Assembly: GCA_022706785.1 (NCBI GenBank)
Contig: JAKJBW010000023.1
Location: forward strand, 1-33,030
Reading direction: 5' to 3'
DNA length: 33,030 nt
Source: Bacillota bacterium
GTDB lineage: Bacteria; Bacillota; Clostridia; UBA1381; UMGS1253
In this document: positions 6,828 through 14,552 of the stretch, piece by piece
Layout of the letters: each line of letters opens with the position of its first letter
Numbering within the stretch: position 1 is the stretch's first letter
Program-made: the position numbers and the translations under genes
Notes under the pieces: generated by a model
Told to the model about the DNA's origin: nothing
What the model saw: only the letters and a program-made list of their open reading frames with translations
The model's database searches: none

Positions 6828-8120
6828 CTAAAGCGTCTGTACATCCAAAATTAAAACCCAATCGCAGCCTTTGCCCCTGGAAGGTGGGACAAATAGCGTC
6901 TCCCGCGGCGCAAATACGCCAAAAATCTCTTCTTTTCCTGTCCGTGGGTCAAACCATGAAGCTCTTATCGGACGCTGTCCATCCAGCTTATCTAAAAATG
7001 CGCGAATCGGCAAGCCCTGGGGCGTATAGATAAAGGCATAGTCTTCCCCGCGTCCCGCAGCCTGGTGTGCCATATCGGCGGTGTCGTCCGCCACCAGCTC
7101 AGGCGCATGGCGAAATTCAAAATACGGACGGCTCAAGCGCAACTGCTTTGCAAATTTTGCCTGCTGTGCGCCGGTGTGATGTATCGCGTCCTGCCAGCGG
7201 TACATAAAGTAGTCATTCGGCGTGGTGGTAAACCCCCAAATGCAGCTGTTTCCGTAAGTATTGCCGCACACACCCTCCATCAAATTCCAATAGGTATTTT
7301 GCCGCACATCGTCATGATTCCAAGAATACCCAAACGCCGATTTGAAGCACGCCGGATGGTCTTCATATCTCGGCTCCGCATCCATGAAGGGTTTTTCCTC
7401 CGCCTCTCCCGTGCGGCGCACCAGCCCCCAGCTTCTGTAAACTTCAACTTCATGTCCCGACTGGACCGTATGAAAATCAATATAGTCCTTGCCGGCCAAA
7501 AAGTCTGCCGATGAGGTGCTGACGGGAGTATGAAAGGTGATCAGATGTTCTCCGGCATCATTTTCACGGATGCCTCTTCCCATTGCGTCAATAATAGCGC
7601 GGTGGGTATCATTTTCCAAGGCACGGTCGCCGCCCAGCATCCAGATGATGTTCCACTGACCGCCATAACGCTGTGCCAGCCATTTTCCGTAGGAATATGC
7701 ATTCTGTTCGGTAAATATCTCGGGCCCTCCGCCCAATTTTTGATTGTATTTGTCTCCCCATGTGGGCAAAAACGCAACAAACAGCCCCTTTTCGGCAGCT
7801 GTCTTTATGCCATAGTCCACATGATCCCAATAGCTGTATTCCCCATCTAAATCAGGCTGCTCAGGATCATAGACATCACCGATCTGCTTTAAGGCAAACC
7901 TGCCATAGACATTGGGTCTTCTCAACCTGTTGTCCCCGAAAAGACAAGCTGCCTGAATGGTATTAAACCCTTGCTGCGCACGGACTGACAGGTAATAGTC
8001 CGTTTCCTCCCTCGTCAGACGTGAAAACAGGCTCCAGGCTGTGTCCGCCAAATAGAAGAACGGTTCGCCGTCCTCATAACAAAGATACCTTTTACTGCTG
8101 TGTACCATAAGCTTTCTCAT
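6828..8120 (-). CDS. DUF4038-type glycoside hydrolase (apiosidase-like), intracellular
   Basis: The 430-residue protein has the DUF4038 (GH140-like) TIM-barrel pattern: DGEPFFYLADTAW at the start, GFNTIQAACLFG, NIIWMLGGD (GGD at 163-165) and EPRYE (249-253). D165 and E249 are the likely catalytic pair by analogy with the family. The C-terminus (RPIRASWFDPRTGK through DWVLILD) matches the beta-sandwich module often called putative collagen-binding, common at the end of such enzymes. There is no signal peptide, so it should act on imported oligosaccharide or glycoside. AGGGAG before the ATG at 8120 decides the start over an upstream ATG at 8168. It is monocistronic with its own promoter. The exact substrate is unknown; apiosides or other plant side chains are possible. 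Confidence 0.85.
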   Translation of the reverse strand: MRKLMVHSSKRYLCYEDGEPFFYLADTAWSLFSRLTREETDYYLSVRAQQGFNTIQAACLFGDNRLRRPNVYGRFALKQIGDVYDPEQPDLDGEYSYWDHVDYGIKTAAEKGLFVAFLPTWGDKYNQKLGGGPEIFTEQNAYSYGKWLAQRYGGQWNIIWMLGGDRALENDTHRAIIDAMGRGIRENDAGEHLITFHTPVSTSSADFLAGKDYIDFHTVQSGHEVEVYRSWGLVRRTGEAEEKPFMDAEPRYEDHPACFKSAFGYSWNHDDVRQNTYWNLMEGVCGNTYGNSCIWGFTTTPNDYFMYRWQDAIHHTGAQQAKFAKQLRLSRPYFEFRHAPELVADDTADMAHQAAGRGEDYAFIYTPQGLPIRAFLDKLDGQRPIRASWFDPRTGKEEIFGVFAPRETLFVPPSRGKGCDWVLILDVQTL

Positions 8121-8199
8121 ATCGTCACTCCCTGCCAATATGGGTGCGGTTTTCCGTATCATACACAATGTCTTGGAACAGCCGCCCTTTATGATGCTT

Positions 8200-8229
8200 A
8201 TTTTAGCACAGGGAATCAGAACAGGTCAA
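8200..8229 (-). promoter_or_regulatory. Promoter for the intracellular DUF4038 gene
   Basis: On the minus strand, -35 TTGACC (8224-8229) and -10 TAAAAT (8200-8205) are 18 bp apart. The start site would fall near 8193, about 73 nt before the ATG. Confidence 0.6.
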
Positions 8230-8288
8230 CTATAAGAATACCAAATCATTGCTGTCAGATAAAAAAAAGCTAGTTAAAAATTCACTGC

Positions 8289-8365
8289 GCTTGCAGGCGC
8301 AAGCTGCATAGGTAAACTTTTTTGAAATGATAGCAAATTATGCCCAAACGGCGTCATTTGCTATC
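8289..8365. promoter_or_regulatory. Two inverted repeats between divergent promoters
   Basis: Between the minus-strand promoter (8200-8229) and the fapR promoter (8393-8421) lie two structures. One is GCTTGC-aggc-GCAAGC (8289-8304). The other is the larger GATAGCAAAT (8329-8338) pairing with ATTTGCTATC (8356-8365), a perfect 10-bp arm pair with a smaller GCC/GGC stem inside. They may be operators for either divergent gene, or a terminator-like hairpin, since a run of eight T residues follows soon after 8365. Confidence 0.45.
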
Positions 8366-8392
8366 GTTATAAAAATTTTTTTTAAGAAAATA

Positions 8393-8421
8393 TTGCAAAG
8401 CGATAAGACATATATTATAAT
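8393..8421 (+). promoter_or_regulatory. Promoter of the fapR-fab cluster
   Basis: The -35 TTGCAA (8393-8398), a 17-bp spacer, and a perfect -10 TATAAT (8416-8421). The predicted start near 8428 gives a leader of about 100 nt before the TTG start of fapR. Confidence 0.75.
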
Positions 8422-8446
8422 ATCGTCAAGGAATATGACCTAAGAA

Positions 8447-8461
8447 TATTACCAGGTGATA
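8447..8461 (+). promoter_or_regulatory. Candidate FapR operator
   Basis: TATTACC-A-GGTGATA is an inverted repeat with a single mismatch per arm and resembles the Bacillus FapR site core (TAGTACC...GGTACTA type, recalled rather than searched). It lies just downstream of the predicted transcription start, where a bound repressor would block the polymerase. FapR autoregulation with release by malonyl-CoA or malonyl-ACP is known in Bacillus; applying it here is inference. Confidence 0.5.
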
Positions 8462-8529
8462 AAATACGACATACTGCGACAGCTTGTACCACCGGCGGCA
8501 TGAAAACGGTTTTGAAGGAGGCGGGGATA

Positions 8530-9084
8530 TTGCCCAGGCACGCGTCTAAAATTGAGCGGCAGAGGCTTCTTATGCAGAAGCTCGAAAAGGATCCCTTTTT
8601 AACCGACGAGGAGCTTGCGGAAATCTTTGGCGTCAGCATTCCTACTATCCGTTTTGACCGTGCCGAGCTGGGCGTGGCGCAGTATCGGGAGCGTATCAAA
8701 AAGGTCGCGCGAAGCGCGATCGATTCCGAAAAAAGCGCGCATGCGGCGCCCATGGGCGAGCTTTTGGACTTGAATTTGTGCAAGGATGGCTTGTCGGTAT
8801 TTGAGCCGGACGACACCATGACCTTTCCGGACAGCAACATTGTACGCAGCTGTTTTATTTACTCGTTTGCCGAGGCGCTCGCGGTTGCCGTTATCGGGGC
8901 TTCGGCGGCGCTGGTGGATGTGGCCAATATCAAATACAAACAGCCTGTGGCCGCCGGCAGCAAGCTGGTGGCCAAGTCGGAGGTCGTGCGGATAAAGGAT
9001 AACGAGTATATTGTCTGGGTGAAAATAAAATACAGGATGGCGGAGATATTCCGCAGTAAATTTATTTTATCGGCCGTAGATTAA
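8530..9084 (+). CDS. fapR: Fatty acid and phospholipid biosynthesis repressor FapR
   Basis: From the TTG at 8530 the protein has 184 residues, close to the 188 of Bacillus FapR. A helix-turn-helix with LTDEELAEIFGVSIPTIRFDRAEL in two parts (residues 24-34 and 35-47) is followed by a hot-dog fold ligand domain (SFAEALAVAVIG, VAAGSKLVAKSEV). FapR represses fatty acid and phospholipid genes, and malonyl-CoA/ACP releases it. The TTG is preferred because GAAGGAGG (8514-8521) lies 8 nt upstream and the resulting N-terminus, MPRHASKIERQRLL, fits the family. The ATG at 8500 would place that site inside the gene and has none of its own. It heads the fab cluster, with a promoter and probable operator upstream. 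Confidence 0.92.
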   Translation: MPRHASKIERQRLLMQKLEKDPFLTDEELAEIFGVSIPTIRFDRAELGVAQYRERIKKVARSAIDSEKSAHAAPMGELLDLNLCKDGLSVFEPDDTMTFPDSNIVRSCFIYSFAEALAVAVIGASAALVDVANIKYKQPVAAGSKLVAKSEVVRIKDNEYIVWVKIKYRMAEIFRSKFILSAVD

Positions 9085-9136
9085 GCGTTTGACGGATAAG
9101 ACGGCTTCTTCTTTTGCAAGAAAGGGGGACATACCG

Positions 9137-10153
9137 ATGAAGATTATTGTAGATGCTATGGGCGGCGACATTGCTTTTGCGCCGCAGATTGAGGGAAGCG
9201 TAAGAGCGGCAGGGGAGCTTGGCGTGCAGATTGTACTGGTGGGAGATGAGCAGACCATCAGCCGGCACCTGGACCGTCTTGGTTATAAAGGAAACGATAT
9301 CGCTATTGTCCACGCAAGCGACGTCATAACCAACGACGACGAGCCTGCTAAGGCTGTGCGTTCCAAGAAGGACGCCTCTATTGTGGTGGCCGCCAATCTC
9401 TTGAAAAACGGCGAGGGCGACGCGCTTGTGTCCGCCGGGGCCACAGGCGGCGTGCTTGCGGCCGGGCTTTTGATCGTAGGGCGTATAAACGGCGTGGCAA
9501 GACCGGCGCTTGCGCCTATTATCCCCACCGACAAAGGACCCGCGCTTTTGCTGGACGCTGGGGCCAACGCCGATTGCAAGCCGGAAAACCTCCTGCAGTT
9601 CGGCATCATGGGCAGCGTTTACGCGGCTAATGTTTTAGGCAAGGAAAACCCCAGGGTCGCGGTTGTTAACATAGGCGGCGAGGCGCACAAGGGGAATACG
9701 CTGGTAAAGGAAGCTTACGCGCTCCTGGCCGCCGCGCCGGTGAACTTTTGCGGCAATATCGAAGGGCGTGAGATCCCCATGGGCGAGGCCGACGTGATCG
9801 TGTGCGACGGCTTTGTGGGAAATGTGATACTAAAGCTGACTGAAGGGCTTGCCCAGACGCTGCTTGGCAATATAAAAGCCATCTTCAAAAAGAATATCTT
9901 TACCATGCTGGCCGCGGCCATGTGTAAAGGCGGGTTTACGGAATTTAAAAAGAAGATGGACTATACCGAGTACGGCGGCGCGCTTTTGCTGGGGGCTAAG
10001 CATCCCGTGATAAAGGCCCATGGCTCGTCAAACGCAAAGGCGGTATATTCGGCCATACGGCAGGCTAAGCGGTTTATTGAAATGGATGTTGTGGAAAAGA
10101 TCGAAACAGATATCGCAAGGATGGAGGGGATAGGCAGTGTTACCGAGAGCTAA
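9137..10153 (+). CDS. plsX: Phosphate acyltransferase PlsX
   Basis: The 338-residue protein converts acyl-ACP to acyl phosphate, the donor PlsY uses to make lysophosphatidate, and so links fatty acid synthesis to phospholipid synthesis at the membrane surface. The opening MKIIVDAMGGDIAFAP is the PlsX signature, and SAGATGGVLAAG, LLDAGANADCKPE, NIGGEAHKGN and CDGFVGNVILK follow in family order. AAAGGGGG just upstream sets the ATG at 9137. It is 52 nt after fapR, and its end overlaps fabH by 17 nt. The gene is complete and of normal length. Confidence 0.96.
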   Translation: MKIIVDAMGGDIAFAPQIEGSVRAAGELGVQIVLVGDEQTISRHLDRLGYKGNDIAIVHASDVITNDDEPAKAVRSKKDASIVVAANLLKNGEGDALVSAGATGGVLAAGLLIVGRINGVARPALAPIIPTDKGPALLLDAGANADCKPENLLQFGIMGSVYAANVLGKENPRVAVVNIGGEAHKGNTLVKEAYALLAAAPVNFCGNIEGREIPMGEADVIVCDGFVGNVILKLTEGLAQTLLGNIKAIFKKNIFTMLAAAMCKGGFTEFKKKMDYTEYGGALLLGAKHPVIKAHGSSNAKAVYSAIRQAKRFIEMDVVEKIETDIARMEGIGSVTES

Positions 10154-11120
10154 AATTACGGCAATGGGATATTATGTGCCTTCGCGCAGGCTGACAAATG
10201 CCGATTTGGAAAAGATGGTGGACACATCCGACGAATGGATCGTCCGCCGCACAGGGATAAAGGAAAGAAGAATTGCCGAAAAGGGCGTGTATGCTTCGGA
10301 TATGGCGCTGATAGCTGCCAAAAGGGTGCTTGAGAATGCCGGAATAAGCGCTCAGGAATTGGATCTGATCCTTGTGGCCACCACTACGCCCGACATGTTT
10401 ACACCCAGCGTATCGTGTATCGTGCAGGGTAAGATCGGTGCGGCAAACGCGGCGGCTATCGACATCAACACCGCCTGCACCGGCTTTGTGTCGGCGCTTA
10501 CGATAGCCAATCAGTTCATAAAAACAGGCTATTATCAAAAAATACTCATCATAGGGGCGGAAACCCTTTCGCTCATGACAGATTACCAGGACCGCAACAC
10601 CTGTATCCTCTTCGGCGACGGCGCGGGAGCTGTTATTGTGGAGCCGTCCGAAGGTGATGAGGGCGTGCTCGGCACCGTACTGGGCGCCGACGGCGAGGGC
10701 GGAAAGAATCTGACCAGCTTTGCCTTCAAAGATGACGAAGAGGAGACGGCCAAGCGGGTTTCGGGCAACAAGCAGACGCTGTGGATGGACGGCAGCGAGG
10801 TCTTAAAGTTTGCCGTGCGCGCCATGGCTAAGGCCACGACTGAGGCTGTGGAAAAGGCGGGGCTCACGCTTGACGATATCGATATCATCATCCCGCACCA
10901 GGCCAATATCAGGATTGTTGAGGGCGCCGCAAAACGTTTGGGCGTGGACATGGACAGGATGTTTATAAACCTTGAAAAGTACGGCAATATGGCGTCGGCT
11001 TCCATTCCCATTGCGCTTTGCGAGGCGTTCGGAAGCGGCAGGGTGAAAAAAGGTGATACCGCAGTGCTTGTGGGTTTTGGCGGCGGCCTCACATGGGGCG
11101 CTGCTGTGGTGAGATTTTAG
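10137..11120 (+). CDS. fabH: 3-oxoacyl-ACP synthase III FabH
   Basis: FabH starts each fatty acid chain by condensing an acyl-CoA with malonyl-ACP. The 327-residue protein has the catalytic triad C114 (DINTACTGF), H254 (IIPHQANIRI) and N284 (YGNMAS), plus the glycine-rich C-terminus VGFGGGLTWGAA. The start is GTG at 10137, 8 nt after GGAGGGG (10122-10128). It lies inside the end of plsX, so the two are probably translationally coupled. An internal ATG ten codons in would remove the first conserved strand. It is the third gene of the fab cluster. Confidence 0.96.
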   Translation: MLPRAKITAMGYYVPSRRLTNADLEKMVDTSDEWIVRRTGIKERRIAEKGVYASDMALIAAKRVLENAGISAQELDLILVATTTPDMFTPSVSCIVQGKIGAANAAAIDINTACTGFVSALTIANQFIKTGYYQKILIIGAETLSLMTDYQDRNTCILFGDGAGAVIVEPSEGDEGVLGTVLGADGEGGKNLTSFAFKDDEEETAKRVSGNKQTLWMDGSEVLKFAVRAMAKATTEAVEKAGLTLDDIDIIIPHQANIRIVEGAAKRLGVDMDRMFINLEKYGNMASASIPIALCEAFGSGRVKKGDTAVLVGFGGGLTWGAAVVRF

Positions 11121-11171
11121 GCCTTGCGGCGCAAAATCAAACATACCGGTTTAAACAGGAGGTAGGCTAAG

Positions 11172-12113
11172 ATGTATTCAGAACTTTGTGAGCTGTTAGG
11201 TATACGCTATCCCATCATCCAGGGCGGCATGGCATGGGTGGCCACGGCAGAGCTGGCCGCGGCCGTGTCGGAGGCGGGCGGACTTGGGCTGATCGCCGCC
11301 GGCAACGCGCCTGCGTCCTATGTTGCAGAGCAGATCGCCAAGGCAAGGGCGCTGACAGATAAACCGTTCGGTGTGAATGTCATGCTGCTGTCGCCGTTTG
11401 CCGACGAGGTCATGGCGCTTCTGTATCGCGAGAAGGTGGCGGTCGTCACAACGGGCGCGGGCAATCCCGGCAAATACATAGCGGGGCTTAAAGCCGCCGG
11501 GACAAAGGTTATCCCTGTGATCCCTTCGGTGGCGCTGGCCAAAAAGATGGAACGCGACGGAGCGGACGCAGTGGTTGCGGAGGGCACAGAGGCCGGAGGG
11601 CATATCGGTGAGCTGACGGTTATGGCCTTGGTGCCGCAGGTGGTGGACGCCGTAAGCATCCCTGTTATCGCCGCAGGCGGAATTGCCGACAGCAGGGGCG
11701 TCTGTGCGGCGCTTGCGCTCGGTGCGGCAGGCGTTCAGATCGGCACACGCTTTTTGTGCTCGGCGGAGTGCACCGCCCATGACAATTACAAACAGGCCAT
11801 TATTGCCGCAAAGGACCGTGACGCGGTTGTGACAGGCCGCAGCACAGGGCATCCTGTCCGCGGCGTGAAAAATAAGCTGACGCGTGAGTTTGAGAGACTG
11901 GAGGCTGCGGGCGCAAGCCTGGAAGAGATCGAAGCGCTGGGCTCCGGGGCGCTCCGGGCGGCTGTTGTCGACGGCGACAGTGAGATGGGCGCGCTTATGG
12001 CGGGGCAGTCGGCCGGCATGATAAACGATATCAAGCCGTGCAGTCAAATCATAGAGGAGCTTGTGGCAGGGCTGGGCGATGTGACAAGCCGTGTGGGCAA
12101 GCTTTGCGGCTGA
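11172..12113 (+). CDS. fabK: Enoyl-ACP reductase II FabK
   Basis: FabK is the FMN-dependent enoyl-ACP reductase that many Firmicutes use in place of FabI, reducing trans-2-enoyl-ACP with NAD(P)H. The 313-residue protein shows the nitropropane-dioxygenase-type barrel: PIIQGGMAWVATAELAAAVS at the start, GVNVMLL, EGTEAGGHIGE with the catalytic histidine H144, IAAGGIADSRG, and GAAGVQIGTRFL at the phosphate site of FMN. AGGAGG lies before the ATG. FabK-type cells are generally insensitive to triclosan-type FabI inhibitors. Its place after fabH matches other clostridial fab clusters. Confidence 0.96.
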   Translation: MYSELCELLGIRYPIIQGGMAWVATAELAAAVSEAGGLGLIAAGNAPASYVAEQIAKARALTDKPFGVNVMLLSPFADEVMALLYREKVAVVTTGAGNPGKYIAGLKAAGTKVIPVIPSVALAKKMERDGADAVVAEGTEAGGHIGELTVMALVPQVVDAVSIPVIAAGGIADSRGVCAALALGAAGVQIGTRFLCSAECTAHDNYKQAIIAAKDRDAVVTGRSTGHPVRGVKNKLTREFERLEAAGASLEEIEALGSGALRAAVVDGDSEMGALMAGQSAGMINDIKPCSQIIEELVAGLGDVTSRVGKLCG

Positions 12114-12199
12114 GGCTTTCGACACCGTGCAGGGCGTGACAGACTGTTAAGGATAATAATTGAGTTGTGCTATTTTGATCATATAAAAGGAGGGACTGT

Positions 12200-13135
12200 A
12201 TGGGAAAGCTGGCGTTTTTATTCAGCGGGCAGGGCGCTCAGACAGTAGGCATGGGAAAGGAGCTGGCGCAAAGCTTCGCGGTTGTCGACAGGGTGTTTGA
12301 CGAGGCATCCGACGCGCTTGGCTTTGACGTCAAAAAGCTGGTGTGGGAGAGCGACGCGCAGACGCTTCAGATTACGGAAAACACCCAGCCCGCTATCCTT
12401 ACCATGAGCGTTGCCGCGCTAAGGGTACTGGAGGAAAAAGGCGTGCGGGCCGATGCCTGCGCAGGTTTAAGCCTTGGGGAATACTCCGCGAACGTCTGCG
12501 CGGGTTCTATTGATTTTAAAGAGGCGGTAAATCTTGTGAGGAAACGCGGAAAATACATGCAGGAAGCCGTGCCCGCGGGCAAAGGCACTATGGCGGCCAT
12601 CATGGGACTTGATGCGGATGATGTGGTAGCGGCGTGCGGCGAGGCGTCGGACGCGGGGATAGTAGAGCCGGCCAATTTTAACTGCCCCGGGCAGATCGTG
12701 GTAGCGGGCGAGGTGGCGGCGGTGGAGCGCTGCTGCGAAATCGCCAAGGGTAAGGGCGCGAAGCGTGCTATGGTCCTTGCTGTGAGCGCGCCGTTTCACT
12801 GCTCCATGCTTGCCCCGGCAGGCGAAAAGCTTGCAGACGAGCTGCAGGGCGTGACCTTTTCAGGCCTGCAGATCCCGCTGGTTGCCAATGTGACCGCCGA
12901 CTATATCGAAGGCAGCGGGCAGATAAAGCAGTATCTTATCAGGCAGGTCAGCTCGCCGGTGCGCTGGGAGGACAGCGTAAGGCGCATGATCGCTGACGGG
13001 GTGGATACCTTCATTGAGGTGGGCCCCGGCAAGGCGCTGTGCGGCTTTATGAAAAAAATCGACCCGGAAAAACGGGTGTTTAACGTAGAGGACATAAGCT
13101 CGCTGAATGCCGCTTTGGAAGGGCTTGGCATTTAG
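12200..13135 (+). CDS. fabD: Malonyl-CoA-ACP transacylase FabD
   Basis: FabD moves malonyl groups from CoA to acyl carrier protein, providing extender units for FabH and FabF. The 311-residue protein contains the GQGAQ oxyanion motif (10-14), the nucleophile S91 in GLSLGEYSA, the catalytic histidine H200 in SAPFHC, and FIEVGPGKALCG near the end. AAAGGAGGG precedes the ATG. The gap from fabK is 86 nt and AT-rich. A TATAAA there overlaps the ribosome site and is too close to the start to be a useful promoter. Confidence 0.96.
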   Translation: MGKLAFLFSGQGAQTVGMGKELAQSFAVVDRVFDEASDALGFDVKKLVWESDAQTLQITENTQPAILTMSVAALRVLEEKGVRADACAGLSLGEYSANVCAGSIDFKEAVNLVRKRGKYMQEAVPAGKGTMAAIMGLDADDVVAACGEASDAGIVEPANFNCPGQIVVAGEVAAVERCCEIAKGKGAKRAMVLAVSAPFHCSMLAPAGEKLADELQGVTFSGLQIPLVANVTADYIEGSGQIKQYLIRQVSSPVRWEDSVRRMIADGVDTFIEVGPGKALCGFMKKIDPEKRVFNVEDISSLNAALEGLGI

Positions 13136-13203
13136 GCGGCCCGGCGAAGCATAATGATATGAAACTGCGGCTGAGCGCCGCTATGACAAGGGGAGGTATA
13201 AGA

Positions 13204-13947
13204 ATGAATCTGGAGGGTAAAACTGTCGTTGTGACGGGTTCGGGACGCGGTATCGGCAAAGCGATCGCCATGAAGTTTGCATCCCTGGGCGCAAATATTG
13301 TGATCAACGATATCCCGTCGTCGCAGAACGGGGACGCGACGGCAGCCGAAATCACCCAGGCGGGCGGCAATGCCGTAGCGATCAAGTGCGATGTGCGAAA
13401 CTATGACGAGGTGGAAGACTTAGTAAAAAAAACACTTGACAAATATGGGTCAGTTGATATATTAATAAATAACGCCGGAATCACCCGCGATAACCTCATC
13501 ATGCGTATGGACGATGCGGATTTCGACGATGTCATCGCCATCAACCTGAAGGGCGCGTTCAACTGCATCAAGGCAGTATGCAGGCCTATGATGAAAAACC
13601 GCGGCGGCGCTATCATCAATATCGCGTCGGTGGTAGGCGTGATGGGCAATGCCGGCCAGGCGAACTACGCCGCTTCCAAAGCGGGGCTTATAGGCCTGAC
13701 CAAATCCGTCGCAAAGGAGCTTGCGTCAAGGAACATCACCTGCAACGCGCTTGCGCCCGGGTTTATCCAGTCGGCTATGACCGACAAGCTGCCGGACGCC
13801 GTCAAGGAAGATTACTTAAAAGCGATTCCGCTCTCGCGTTTCGGCCAGACCAATGATATTGCGGACGCGGCGGCGTTTTTGGCAAGCGATATGGCAAAAT
13901 ATATAACGGGCCAGGTTTTACATATCGACGGCGGCCTTGTTATGTAA
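13204..13947 (+). CDS. fabG: 3-oxoacyl-ACP reductase FabG
   Basis: FabG reduces 3-oxoacyl-ACP to 3-hydroxyacyl-ACP with NADPH. The 247-residue short-chain dehydrogenase has TGSGRGIG (11-18), NNAG (89-92), and the catalytic S142, Y155 and K159 (ASVVG and YAASK). It ends in TGQVLHIDGGLVM, typical of FabG. GGGGAGG at 13190-13196 fixes the ATG at 13204 rather than an in-frame ATG at 13159 without a site. A 175-nt space separates it from acpP. Confidence 0.96.
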   Translation: MNLEGKTVVVTGSGRGIGKAIAMKFASLGANIVINDIPSSQNGDATAAEITQAGGNAVAIKCDVRNYDEVEDLVKKTLDKYGSVDILINNAGITRDNLIMRMDDADFDDVIAINLKGAFNCIKAVCRPMMKNRGGAIINIASVVGVMGNAGQANYAASKAGLIGLTKSVAKELASRNITCNALAPGFIQSAMTDKLPDAVKEDYLKAIPLSRFGQTNDIADAAAFLASDMAKYITGQVLHIDGGLVM

Positions 13948-14122
13948 TATAGCATAGCCTGCGTTTTGGCATAGCCTTGTTGCTTGCGGGCGGGCATGCG
14001 CAGTATCCTTGAAAACTAAAATCCGCGCCAAAGCTCAAAAGAGTCGCTGCGCGGCCGGTTTTGAAGGAACAAAGTATGAGATTTTATTGTATTAACTGCT
14101 TCGCGAGAGGAGGTGAGCACCT

Positions 14123-14350
14123 ATGGTATTTGAAAAGGTCAAGACAATTATTGTTGATCAGCTGGGCGTTGATGAAGAGGCTGTTGTCATGGAGGCTTCT
14201 TTCATAGATGATCTGGGCGCAGATTCGCTTGATATTGTCGAGTTGATTATGGCGCTGGAAGAGGAATTTGACATTGAGATCCCTGACGAAGAGGCAGAGA
14301 AGATTTCCTCAGTAGGAGACGTTGTCAATTACATTTCCGCAAATGCCTGA
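14123..14350 (+). CDS. acpP: Acyl carrier protein
   Basis: This 75-residue, highly acidic protein carries growing acyl chains on a phosphopantetheine arm attached to S35 in the DSLD motif ([19 protein letters not shown], in part). It has the usual four-helix pattern and length. A very strong ribosome site (GAGGAGGTGA) precedes the ATG, fitting its high abundance. A weak promoter-like pair, TTGAAG (14061) and TATTGT (14085) with an 18-bp spacer, could add transcription here but is not convincing. The following 200 nt before fabF include a perfect 20-bp palindrome. Confidence 0.97.
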   Translation: MVFEKVKTIIVDQLGVDEEAVVMEASFIDDLGADSLDIVELIMALEEEFDIEIPDEEAEKISSVGDVVNYISANA

Positions 14351-14487
14351 GCCTATGGCTTTAAAGTGAACACAGCGCTTAAGGTTATGGGGGTTGCGGC
14401 AGCGCGTTTTTGGCGTGGCTGCAGCCCTCATAACAGGTAAGCCATATGGATGGATCCATTCCCAAAGGGGATTTTCTATAGAGAAGA

Positions 14488-14507
14488 CGCATTTGCATGC
14501 AAATGCG
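14488..14507. promoter_or_regulatory. Perfect 20-bp palindrome between acpP and fabF
   Basis: CGCATTTGCATGCAAATGCG reads the same on both strands without mismatch. It lies in a 202-nt non-coding gap 45 nt before the fabF start. It has no loop, so it suits a dimeric DNA-binding protein better than an RNA hairpin. No T-tract follows. The binding protein, if any, is unknown. Confidence 0.5.
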
Positions 14508-14552
14508 CCGGAACAAAAACTTTTATATGATATTAACGGGGGGCTGTTATAT

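Noticed and set aside
8500..8529. ATG at 8500 as the fapR start
   Set aside because: No ribosome site precedes it, and the strong GAAGGAGG at 8514-8521 fits a TTG start at 8530 and the usual FapR length.
11196..12125. 309-codon open frame on the minus strand across fabK
   Set aside because: It lies fully antisense to a clear FabK; its composition (rich in Arg, His, Cys) is that of a shadow frame of GC-biased coding DNA, with no family motif or ribosome site.
12145..12190. Possible promoter before fabD (TTGAGT...TATAAA)
   Set aside because: The -10 would overlap the ribosome site, so transcripts would lack it; spacing is also 16 bp.
13159..13203. ATG at 13159 as the fabG start
   Set aside because: The extension has no homology, and GGGGAGG is placed for ATG 13204.
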